Source of the DNA: Heterocephalus glaber
Taxonomy: Eukaryota; Chordata; Mammalia; Rodentia; Bathyergidae
Reading direction: 5' to 3'
Assembly: GCF_000247695.1 (NCBI RefSeq)
Contig: NW_004624804.1
Coordinates: forward strand, 8,955,820 to 9,019,819
DNA length: 64,000 bases
Part shown: positions 36,628-48,600 of the stretch, piece after piece
How the letters are laid out: every line of letters starts with the position of its first letter
Position numbering within the stretch: the first letter of the stretch is position 1
Program-made: the position numbers and the translations under genes
The notes under the pieces: model-generated
The model's database searches: none
Seen by the model: only the letters and a program-made list of their open reading frames with translations
What the model was told of the DNA's origin: nothing

Positions 36628-39600
36628 TTACTGCTGCTTTCCTTCCTCCTCCTACCAGGATTCAAACTCAGAAGAAACAGGATGTTGTTTCCCTAGAAGA
36701 CTCAGAGTTTGTGTAATGACCTGAAAAGTGCTTTAAGCAGTCAAATGTGCTGCCCTTTAAAAGCTCCAGGGCTTGGGATGAAAGCACGGCCTTAACCATA
36801 GAGCCCTCCACACTTAGTTCTTCTGGACTTGGAATATGTTTGGAGAGACCGTGTATCAATGGAGTCAGTTCAGTTAGAGTAACTCCACTGGAGCCCTTTG
36901 CTGAAGCTCCGCCATAAGGCATCAGAAAGCTAGGTAACTGTAACCAGACTGGAAGCCTTTGCTAGAGACAAACCAGTAGAGGCCCCTCAACAGGTCAGCA
37001 TAATTGTAAGAAGATTCAGAAAATACTAGTTGGCCACGAAAAATTGCTGGGCTTGGAATTCATGATAGTGGCAGGCCTGGAGGGTGGTATTTTTCACACT
37101 GAATAAAGTCTTAGCATCTAAATATTCAGTCTGTGAAGTTTGAATGGTAACTGCTATACTTTTCATTCAGGAGTGCTAGGACCCAGAGTTCCCAAAACCA
37201 TCTTACTTTTTCCATACCTTAAAATCCTCCTGACTATGGTGTTCTAGAAGGGGAGGCAGGAGACTGGGAGTTGGCATAAAAAGAGAAAGGACAAAGGAAC
37301 AAGGAAAAGAGAGCAAGGTGGAGGGAGCCGAAAGAAAACAGCGAGGTGGGCCGGGGATTTAGCTCAGTGGTTCTGCCGCCTGCCTCGCAAGCACAAGGTC
37401 CCAAGCTTGATCCCCAGTACCAAAAAAAAAAAAAAGAAGAAGAAAAAGAAAACAGCCAGGAGGGGTTGGTGGGGGAAGTTAGAGAGAAGATGGGACTCAG
37501 TGTGCAAGCTCTGGGCATGTCTGGTCACGTCAGAGGGCCCAGTGTCCCTAGAGAAGAGTACCTGGGAATTTGCACACAGAAGTGGTTTGTTGGACCTAAG
37601 ATTCTAAGCACTCACTAGCAGCTCATGCGTCCTCTGCTTCAACTTTCCAGCCAGCAGTAGGGTATGGATATGAGGGCTGTGGTGGGGTGCCTGCTGCAGA
37701 AATTGAGGGCTGGGAGAAGCAGCTGTCTGTTCCTCCCTCCTCCTCCCCTTTTCTGTCATAGCGACTCCAGGCTTGCTCTTGTCAGATAGTCCCCAGGCTA
37801 ATGAAGAGGCAAGGCACAGGGACAGCAGGCTAGGGCCTGCTCACAGCTGTGGAGCCTAACGAGAGCACTGCTTGGCTTCTGGCTTCTAGCTTCTTGCACG
37901 TGGCTTCCCTCTCTGGAGCTGCCCTGGACGGTCTGGACCCAGCCTCATCCAACAGCCCTGCCACCTGGCTAAGAAGTTGTCCCCACCCTTCCCTGCTTGT
38001 CTCCTAGGAGTCAGGAGGGCCTTCTCAGACTCCTTGGGGCCAGGGGTTCTCTGGGCTTGGTCTGGGAGTTCTGTGGCACTGAAAGCTTTCCCAGGCCCTC
38101 TCAAGCTGTCTCTGTACTCCTTGCCACCTCCTGTCTTCCTGGGCCTCTCTATCATTCTGGCCCCAGTACAGCTGCCCGTACACTTCCTATCATGAGTGCA
38201 GAGTATGGGCCCAGTTCCTGCCAAGTACACATATGTGTCCTAGTGTGGGGCCTCAACCCCTTTTTAGTGCACAAGTGATTGGCATGTATGTGGTTCGAAG
38301 CCTGAGAACTGACTGTACACTTGAGGCTTGCTTTGCCCAAATCATGTTTATTGTTCCCCCCCTGCACCCTTTTTTGGGGAGGCAAGGGCTGTGGGAAGGC
38401 TGCGTCCCTGCTGCCCCTCATGGGTATGGCCACCCATGGGGCCAGTTCTTAGGGAGCTCTCTTAGTCCTTGGAGCTGCAGAGATGGCCCTGCTGGGTGGG
38501 GAAGGATCAGAAACAGGCTGCCCTGAGCGAGGAATTGAGCCCCTCTGGCCATAGTTTAAGGATCTTGCTCCCCCTGCAGGGTGACCAGAGGTTGCAGGTA
38601 GTGTGGGGCTCCTGGGGGAGTTTGGGCTCAGTGCTGAGCCCGACATCTTGCTCTCCTCAGGTGTGTGGTCGTGCTGTTCAATCCCCGGAAACACAAACAG
38701 CACCACATCCTCAACAGTTCCAGGTAGGTGGGCCTGGCCTCAGGGATCACCTCCTCTGCTTGGAGCTCTGGAGCTCTGGGGGCTGAGGCCTGGTTGGGGA
38801 AGGGCCAGATAGGGAACTGCCACACATACTCTTGGGGTGTGCTGATGTTGCCTTGGAGGGACTGTTGGGGCCAGGCCACTAGTGCCCTTCTGAGCATCCC
38901 TGGTCTCTTACAGGAAGACCATCACTGCCCTGGCCTTCTCCCCAGATGGCAAGTACCTGGTCACAGGAGAGGTGAGTGAGGGGGAGGGGAGCAGCACTGC
39001 GCAGTGTGGGTGGCCTGCCCTCAGCCAAAGCCTCAGGGTCCAGTTAGCTGTCCTGTGTCCAGTTAGCGCTGCAGTCAAGCCCTGGCTTTTTGCTGTCCTT
39101 TAAACAGTGGTTCTTAAGAATGGTGTGTGTCAGAATCACCTGTCAAAGTGCACATTGCGGGCCTGCCCGAGTCTCCTGATTCTGTCGGGACCCCCCAAAT
39201 TGTTCTTCTGACTTTGCCAGGTAATGCTGACACAGGCTGTTAGTTCAAACACCTTGAAAACCACCGCCCTAAAATAGTCCTTATTCCCTGCGGTCCCTGC
39301 TAGGCACGGGGGAGCACTCTGCACTCAGTCTGGGCTGGGGTTGGGGCAAGAAGGCCAAGAGTGGCACTGGTTCTGATGCCTGGCTCCTCATCAGAATCAG
39401 TAGGCTCACCCCTGTGCAGAAGCCCAGACCCTGGCTGAGAAGCTCACTCCCTGGTGTTCATTGGTTCCCACAGAGACCTGTCACGCCCCTCTGTCCCTCA
39501 GTCCCCTGAAGCGCCCTGCTCTTGACTTTGGGCCAAAGTCCTTAGAGGGTGGTGTCCAGTTGCAGAGGAGGCCAGGCCCCACTGTGAACGGCTGAGGGAG

Positions 39601-42600
39601 GTTGGACACATCTCTGTGGTCCTCACACCCCCTTCCCGCCTCCCTGCAGAGTGGTCACATGCCTGCTGTGCGGGTGTGGGGTGTGGCTGAGCAGAGCCAG
39701 GTGGCAGAGCTACAAGAGCACAAGTATGGCGTGGCTTGTGTGGCCTTCTCCCCCAGTGCCAAATACATCGTCTCCGTGGGCTACCAGCACGATATGATCG
39801 TCAACGTGTGGGCCTGGAAGGTGAGCAGGTGGGATGGGGGTGCCTGGCCATCACGTGGGGAACAAGGAGCAGGAGGCCACCAGCCTGAGCTGCTTTGCTC
39901 CACCCCACTGATCTCAGGCTCATTCTAGAAAACCACTGGAAGCATAAAAGAACAACTATGTGCAGGCTGTTGCTAGAGAGAGCTGGCTCTGTGCCTACAA
40001 GGACCTCCAGAGGACATGAATTTTTTCAGTTCCTTGAGAGAGGGTTTCTCCTCTACCTCTCCTCTTCTGACCAGCAGATCCTGGAAAGAAACATTTTTTC
40101 TTAAGTAGAAATTCTTTCTAACCCTCTTACATTCTCTGAGCTTCTTTTCTCCATTTATTCTTTTTTTGAGACAGGGTGTCACTATGAAGTCCAGCCTGGC
40201 CTCAGACTCTCGGTGATCCTCCTGCCTCAGCCTCCCACGTGGTGGGATGACAGGGGTGCACCACCTACCTGGTTTAGCCTCTTTTAGGCTCAAGAGGCAC
40301 AGCCTAGATTCTTCCTCTGACTTTCCCTGCAGAAAAACATTGTGGTGGCCTCCAACAAGGTGTCTAGTCGGGTGACAGCAGTGTCCTTTTCTGAAGATTG
40401 CAGCTACTTTGTCACTGCAGGAAACCGGCACATCAAATTCTGGTACCTGGATGACAGTAAGACCTCGAAGGTGAGGCTCTGAGGCCTGGCCCAGCCCAGA
40501 GGACTGCTCCTCTTGGGCCTCTCCTGCCTGCTCAGCGTCACACACAGGTTTTGGATGAGCCAGTTGTTACCTGGGCCAAGGAGGGGTCTCAGAATATAGG
40601 GAGCTTCCGGCTCCTGCTTCTCCCTAGGGCTGTGTTCTCAGGGGCAGCTCAGGGCCGGCTGGATGGTGGTGTTGTGTCTCTACAGGCGAATGCCACCGTG
40701 CCTCTGCTGGGCCGCTCAGGGCTGCTGGGGGAGCTGCGGAACAACCTGTTCACCGACGTGGCCTGCGGCCGAGGGAGGAAGGCGGACAGCACCTTCTGCA
40801 TCACGTCCTCCGGGCTGCTGTGCGAGTTCAGCGACCGTAGGCTCTTGGACAGATGGGTGGAGCTGAGAGTGAGTCCCTCTGCCTTGGGGAAGGGGATCAC
40901 CCGTGTGTCCGGCAGGGAGCACCGGCAGGGGCCGCGGACCAGGGGCTGGGCCTCGGGTACAGGAGGGGGCTCCAGTGTGGCTCCTGGTGATCTGTGTGAC
41001 TGCGCCCTCTCGCTCTCTCTCTCTCTCTCTCTCTGTCTCCCTTCCCTGCTTCGTTCCTCTTCTGCTCAGAACACAGACAGCTTCACAGTAAGTGCTGCCT
41101 AGCCCTGCCTCACTTCCTCAGGCTGCTGTTTCTTCTTTGTTTGGCTTTTCCTTCTTTACCCTCTTTGCTAAAACCTCTGGGCCCCTGGTTTCCATCCCCT
41201 GGCTGCACAGGGCTGGGGGCCCTTTGGGCACCTGCTTCTGGAGGAGGGCATCTCAGTGTCAGGCAGCCGAGGGGCAGAGAGAGAGAGCTGGGCTGGTCTC
41301 TCCTCTTGGCAGGGGACTTGCTGAGGGCTGGGGCAGGTGGGGAGACAGAGTGGCCTGGTGGCTCTCCTGACCCGAGCCCCCTGTGTCCAGACCACAGTGG
41401 CACACTGCATCTCTGTGAGCCAGGACTACATCTTCTGCGGCTGTGCTGACGGCACCGTGCGCCTCTTCAACCCCTCTAACCTGCATTTCCTCAGCACCCT
41501 TCCCAGACCGCACGCCCTGGGGACGGACATTGCCAGCATTACCGAGGCCAGGTGAGCGACATGGGCCCTGCCTCTGTTTAGAGCTTCACCCCAAGTCCAG
41601 CTGCTGTGTAGTGCTTTAGGGAATAGGTGATGCCCGAAGAGTACCACAGACACCTTTGTAGACAGACAAACTCAGGTTATTGGTACTTGTTGGGACCGAG
41701 CAGACCACACACCGTAGAGTGTGGGGAGGGTCTCAGTAAGCGGTTGCCCTGAGGGATTTAGGCTCGTGTTAGGGATGGTTCTGGGAATTGACGTTTTGTT
41801 CTGGTTGTATGCTGTCAAGAGTGGGGACTAAGGTGGGCATGGTGGTGCACTCCTGTAATCCCAGCACCCAGGAGGCTGAGTGAGGATCGCTGTGAATTTG
41901 AAGCCAGCCTGGGCTACATAGCAAAACCCTGTGTCAAACCCCCGCCCCGAAAAAACAAAAGAAATGGAGACAGTTCTACAATTGAACACCTAAATGATCT
42001 TTATTGAAGAGTTAGAAAGAAATGTATGTGGGAAAGAAGTGGCCACCGATCGTGTTAGATGTGGAAGGATGATGTTTGATTATTTTGGGATTCGTGTGGT
42101 GATCTGGTTTTTAATCCATGTGCAGACACAATTACAGAACAACCTCATTTTTGTTTCAAACTATCATGGGCACAGAAATACCTTTTCTGGCATTGGTGTT
42201 CTGGGAACTTGTTTGTGTTCATTAGAAGAACACTATGGTCCAACAGCCACTGTGGGCTCAGCTCCCAGATGGTGGCTCGTAGGGGCTGCTTTCTCTTCTC
42301 AGGTAAGTCCAGTACTTCTAAACCTGCAGGTATGGAGAGGACACCCTGTGCTCTGCCCCTTCCTTTGTGAATGGCTTGTCTTCCTTCCCCTCAGTCTCAC
42401 CAGTTTTACTTGTCATCTCCCCTGCAGTCACCTCTTCTCTGGAGGGACCAATGCCAGGTATCCAGACACCATCGCCTTGACCTTTGATCCCACTAATCAA
42501 TGGCTGTCTTGTGTGTACAATGACCACAGCATCTATGTTTGGGATGTGAGGGACCCCAAAAAAGTGGGCAAGGTGTATTCGGCTCTGTATCATTCCTCCT

Positions 42601-45600
42601 GCGTCTGGAGTGTAGAGGTAGGTGGGCTGGGCTGCTGGAGACTGACTTGGTTTGCTGGGATGCCTTGTGAGGACAGAAAATGGGGAGCCCCAAGTGTAAC
42701 CATATGTTCCTATCATCACCCTCCTCCTCCACTCACATCCTCATCATGGATCTTAGTTACTTTCCTGTTGCTCGGATAAAATACCCAACACCCACAAGTC
42801 AAAGGAGGAGAGGTTTATTCCAGCTCAGGTTTATAGAGGTTCCAGTCAGTCGGTTAGCTCCAAGGCAGGGCGGCATGGCAGAGGAGAAAGAGCCTTAGGC
42901 AAAGCAGGCAGGAAGCAGCACCCTTCTGTTTCTTTCCCTTTTATTCCATCCAGGCTACAAGCCTATTGGTTGCTGTCACTCATGCCCAGGGTGAGTCTTC
43001 CATCTTCAAGAGACTAACCCTGTATCGCACACCCATGATCCAGTCACTCCCTAAAACCCCACCTATGCACTCGTGAGGCTTGGGGGTCATCTAGATATTA
43101 ACCATCATACCCCTTTTATAGATCATGGGGCTTGAGCATGAATTTTAGTTCTTATGCATCTCAGGCTTCTGCTGCTATGCCCCTGTCCATCCTTAGTTTT
43201 GTCTCACCCTCAGCTCAGTGATCTTGAACAAGTTACTAAGCTTGGCCAAGCCTTTGGTTTCTTCAACTGTAAAAGGTTTCGTCCAATTGTTACAGAAATG
43301 AAGTGAGATGTAGGTGGAATACATAGATGTAGGCCTGGTGCACAGTAGGTGCATGGCTAATCAGCTTTCCCTTTGTAATTTTAGACATGTAACAGTTATG
43401 TCTTGCTTACTGTGTGTTGGGCACACAGCTAAGTCTTAGCCAGTCTTCTGTCTTAGTTTTGTGTCTGTGTCTTTGGCAGACAAGGGACTGCTGTCTAAAG
43501 GAGGATCTTACTCTTTCCATCTGTCCCTGCAGGTCTACCCCGAGGTGAAGGACAATAACCAGGCCTGCCTACCCCCCAGTTCTTTCATAACCTGTTCCTC
43601 AGACAACACCATCCGCCTGTGGAACACAGAGAGCTCTGGGATACATGGCTCCACCCTGCACCGGAACATCCTCAGCAATGTGAGCCTGAGGTCCTGCGCC
43701 CCACTCCCTGCTTTGTACCCACACCTGTAGCTTTCATGCTTCCTTCTCAAGACCTTCCTCTCCAGACTATGCTCTTCCAGCTCTTCTTTGGCCATGCTTT
43801 GTGAACCAGGGCTTAGCTCGCCTGGTGTCCCTCTCCCTTCATAGCTGTAGTCTCCTGAGTTTGCCTTACCCACCTCTCTGACCTGTTCCACCAGGATCTC
43901 ATTAAGATAATCTACGTGGATGGGAACACTCAGGCCCTTCTGGACACTGAGCTGCCAGGAGGAGACAAAGCTGACGGGTCCCTGATGGATCCTCGAGTGG
44001 GAATCCGCTCTCTGTGTATCAGTCCCAGCGGGCAGCATCTAGCTTCAGGAGACCGGATGGGCACACTTAGGTAAACCTGGCCCTGGAGCGGGCACTCACT
44101 GCCTCTCACAGTATAGACTGGAGTCGCCAGAGCCTTAAGGATAAAGCTGTAAGAGGGGTTGTCTCAAAACAGGTTAAGGAACAAGATATTACTCGAGAGG
44201 GAAAAATAATAACTACAATGAAGAAACCCAGCAAAAACCATCTTAATCAAGGAACCTTAGCTAAAGTGCACACATCAACACCATGAAGCCTATAATATGG
44301 CATACTAAGAAGGACCGAACACTGTTTCTGAAACATTTTTTTTTTTTTGGTACCGGGGATCGAACTCGGGACCTTACGTTTGTGAGGCAGGCGGTGGCAC
44401 CACTGAGCTAAATCCCTGGCCTCTGTAACATTTCTTTCTTTCTTTCTTTTTTTTTTTTTTTTTTTTTAACCAAAAAGGCATAAACTAAACCTGGGCATGG
44501 TGGTGCTCACCTATAATCCCTGCACTCGGGAGGCTGTGACAAGAGGACTGCAAATTCAAACCCAACTGGGTTGCCTAGCAAGACCTTGTCTAAAAAAAAA
44601 AAAAGACATCAATTCAATTCAGTCATGATAACAACATCAGACAGGCCCAAATTGCGGTGCATATGACAGAGTAATTGATCAGTACTTTTCAAAACTGTTA
44701 AGGCTGTGAAGGTTGAGAAAAAACTAGAAAACCATTACAGACTACAGAAGCCTAAGGAGAAATGACAACTAAATGGTAATTGGACCCTTGGTAAGATCCT
44801 GGATCAAGTAAAAGGATATACAGGAAAAAAGTGAAATATGAATAAAATCTTTAGTTAGTAGTATTATACCAACATAAATTCATAGGTTCTGGTATTGTTA
44901 TGTGTCAGAAGAGGTTTATTTGCCTCATAGGTTTTAGTGGGTTCAGTTCATGGCTAGCTGGCTGCAAGTGGAAACAACATAGCGGAAGAGCATGGCAGAA
45001 GAAGGCTGCTCACCCCACAGTAGCCAGAAAGCAGAGAGAAGGGAGGACTGGGGAGGGAGAGACCCCTCCAAAGGCACAAGCTCTGACGAGGATAGGAACC
45101 CCGAGGTCAATCACCTTCCAAAAGCCCCACTTCTGAACACATGAGACTGTGAGACATTCTAGATCCAAACCATAACATGTAAGATATTAACATTAGGGAA
45201 GCCGAGTAAGAGGCACAGGGAACATCTGTACTCTGTGCAACTTTTCTCTAAGCATCAGAGTTCACAAGAAATAGTGAAAAGTTTTCAGGAAAAGAACAAT
45301 GTGAGGGAGAGGACGTAGCAGAGGAAGTTGGAGGGGCTAAGTTCTGCCTCCTGCAACTTTGGCAATGACACCTTCCCTCCTCTCCTCATCTTTGCAGGGT
45401 GCATGAACTGCAGACTCTGAGTGAAATGCTGAAGGTGGAGGCCCATGACTCGGAGATCCTGTGCCTGGAGTACTCTAAGCCAGACACAGGTGAGGAGGTT
45501 ACCCAGCCCAGACTCAGGGCTCCTCCAGGCCTGCCACTTACATCTCTTGTGGCTCTTACATGTGCAACCTAGAATCTTTTGGACCATTTGGCCTTTGTAG

Positions 45601-48600
45601 GTTTTGAAGAAGACAGCTCTGTCCCTGCTGCATGGTGCATGTAGCTGAGGGATATGAGGCTCAGTTCCCTTGGGGCTGTAGTTATGGGCTGCTCAGGGCA
45701 CACATGGGCTGATAGTTCTTCCAATCCCAGGTCTGAAGCTGTTGGCGTCAGCAAGCCGGGACCGGCTGATCCATGTGCTGGATGCTGGGCGGGAGTATAG
45801 CCTACAGCAGACTCTAGATGAACATTCATCCTCCATCACTGCTGTCAAGTTTGCAGGTGGGCCAGGGCAATTGAGGGACATCCTGCCCTTGCATCACCTC
45901 CTCTTTCCATGAGAAGGATCATACTTCCCAGTAGTGAGGAAGTGTTGGACAACAGTTGGGAGGCCTGGGTGGGTCATGGGATGACAAGTGGAAATTTAGG
46001 TTTAAAGAAAAGCATTCTGATTTAATTGGCATACCTTGTGGAGTAGCCTGAATGAGAGAAAATATGGCAGGAAGCAGAGGAAAGGCTGCCCCCCTGTGGT
46101 GGGAACAGTGGGAACAGTTAGGCCTCTCCTCCGTAGCCAGCGATGGGCAAGTGCGCATGATCAGCTGTGGAGCAGACAAGAGCATCTACTTCCGCACCGC
46201 ACAGAAGGTGAGGGTACTGGGCGTCCCTGGAAGGGGAAGGGTGCAGTGGGGGTCTCTACTGTCCCCTGCCTGAAGTTACAAGAGGTGATGGGAGGTGAGA
46301 GTAGGGCTCTGTGGGCCTGGCAAGGCACTTGGGGTGGGTTTGCCACATGCTATACCCCTGCAGTGTGGAGATGGAGTACAGTTTACTCGGACACACCATG
46401 TGGTGCGGAAGACAACCCTCTATGACATGGACGTGGAGCCCAGCTGGAAGTACACAGCCATCGGCTGTCAGGACCGGAATGTCCGGTGAGTGTCCCTTCC
46501 TCAGGCCGTCTGACCACTTCTCCCATGCCTTGGGGGTCAGCTGTCCACTGTTAAGTCTCAGGTCTGTCTTTTTGCCTGGACTCTGCCCCCTTGAGCCTCC
46601 ACAATGAAGACCTTGCCTCACCCCAGAGGCTGGGCCCTGTGGGAGTGGTGGGATAACCCCCAGAGAGAACAGGCTTCCAGTGAATGCTGGCAGTTGTGCC
46701 CCCCAGTGCACTGGACTCAAATGTCTCCTTGCACAAATGAGTGTTTTTCCTTATAGGATCTTTAATATCAGTAGTGGGAAGCAGAAAAAGCTGTTTAAAG
46801 GGTCACAGGGTGAAGATGGCACTCTCATTAAGGTAAGGGCCAAGTGGGCTAGGCACTGGGCCAGGAACAGGGGGACAGCCATCCAGGTAGAAAGGGGCTG
46901 GCGCTTCTGTGCTCTTTGAGCTGTGTGACTCGCTCCACAGGTGCAGACAGACCCCTCAGGGATCTACATTGCCACCAGCTGCTCTGACAAGAACCTCTCT
47001 ATTTTTGACTTCTCCTCAGGCGAGTGCGTGGCCACCATGTTTGGCCACTCAGGTGAGTGTGGCCCCACTATACTACCCATGGAACTCTACTCTCTTCCCT
47101 TAGTTTCTTGTGACCCAGCAGAGCTACTTAACCTCCCTTCCAGCCAGCCCCCATCTCTACTGCTAAGGCAGGAGCTTGGTTGGGACTTGAGGGAGCCCCA
47201 TAGAACTTACTCTTTGTTCTTTACAGAGATCGTCACTGGCATGAAGTTCAGTAATGACTGCAAACACCTCATCTCTGTGTCAGGGGACAGGTGAGCAGAA
47301 GCCAGCTTTCCTGAGAGAAGCCCCAGATACCCCCAAGCCCACCTCACTGCTGTCTCTGAGAAGTGGTCCCGGATGGAGATTTCTTGGCTGGGCCTAACCT
47401 GGCCTCAGAGGGTGGCTAGGGTCTCCTTGCCTGTGCATGGGGAAGAGGACTAATGGTGCTGCCACCTCCAGAGTCCTGGCCCGCCCCTCCCTCACCCAGC
47501 TCTGTGACTCTGTCCCAGCTGCATCTTTGTGTGGCGCCTGAGCTCCGAGATGACCATTAGTATGAGGCAGCGTTTGGCTGAGCTGCGCCAGCGTCAGCGA
47601 GGGGGCAAGCAGCAAGACCCATCCTCTCCTCAGAGGGCTTCTGGACCCAGCCGGTGAGAACGGGTGACAGGCAGGTAATGGGTGGGTCCCAATGGCTCCC
47701 TGCAATCTCACCGTTCCTCCTCCACACTGGGACCCACACAGACTCATGGTGCTGGCATGTCCCCCAGCAAGTCTCAACCTTTCTTGTCTTGGACTCAGGC
47801 CCCAGGCCCCACTGGTGCTTTCTTCTGGACCAGCTCTCTCCTCAGACAGTGACAAGGAGGGAGAAGATGAGGGTACTGAAGAGGAAGAGTTGCCGGCTCT
47901 GCCCATCCTTGCCAAGATGGCCAAGAAAGAGCTAGGTCTGTGACCGTCTGGCACTAGCTGGTGTAGTGGCTGGATAGACCCTCTCAGGGACCTCAGTGCA
48001 CAAACTGAGCTCACGGACATCACTGGCCACACAGGGGATGGGCTCATGTGGGGCTCTGGCTTCCATTTGGGGTGAGGGGACATCCCCATAATTGCCTGTT
48101 TCTGTCTAGCCCCAGGGCCTGGCCCAGCCCTGCCCCGAAGCCTGTCCCACTGGGAGATGAGTCGGGTGAGTGGCCAATATCCAGATGTGCTTCCAAGGTT
48201 ACAGCAGGAGGAAGGGGAGGCGACAGGGTGTGGGGTCTGCCCAGGCGCTCCACGCTGCTCCGCATCCAGGGAAGGCCTGTGGGGGTGTCCCAGTTGGGGA
48301 TGAAGGAAGCCCTGTGCTGTCCTTCCTGTGCTAGATGAGGCTGTCACCACTAGGGTTCTATGCCTATGTTGCTGCCTGGATGTTTACCTGAAGGCTCCAT
48401 GAGACTAGGTAAAGGCAGAGACTAGAGGTTCCTATGTGAGGGCAGCTAAGAGCATGAACTCCAGAGCCAGCCTGACCTGCAGGTCACCAACTGTGGGAGG
48501 GCTCTGTGCTCCTACCCCCTTGGCTGGAAGAATGAGGATCGTAACAGTAGCTGCTCCGTAAGGCAGTTGTGAGGATGAAGTGAACTAGTGCATGGGAAGT

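Larger units (their letters stand above)
30139..38660 (+). other. MAPKBP1: MAPKBP1 8.5 kb intron between coding exons 2 and 3
   Basis: No coding exon recognised. It contains an interrupted L1 fossil (30425-31600), several SINEs, MIR remnants and a CA microsatellite, all listed. About 32550-33520, 33650-34200, 35660-36220 and 37450-38650 look like unique GC-richer intronic DNA; open frames there lack splice context and family resemblance. Confidence 0.8.

Noticed and set aside
41960..42310. Possible minus-strand processed pseudogene with AATAAA near 42003
   Set aside because: No poly(A) tract follows the hexamer and I could not match any minus-strand translation to a known protein.
47394..48350. 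318-codon open frame on the minus strand
   Set aside because: It is antisense to well-supported MAPKBP1 exons in GC-rich sequence, is Pro/Ser/Gly-rich and has no family resemblance. GC-rich exons commonly give such shadows.
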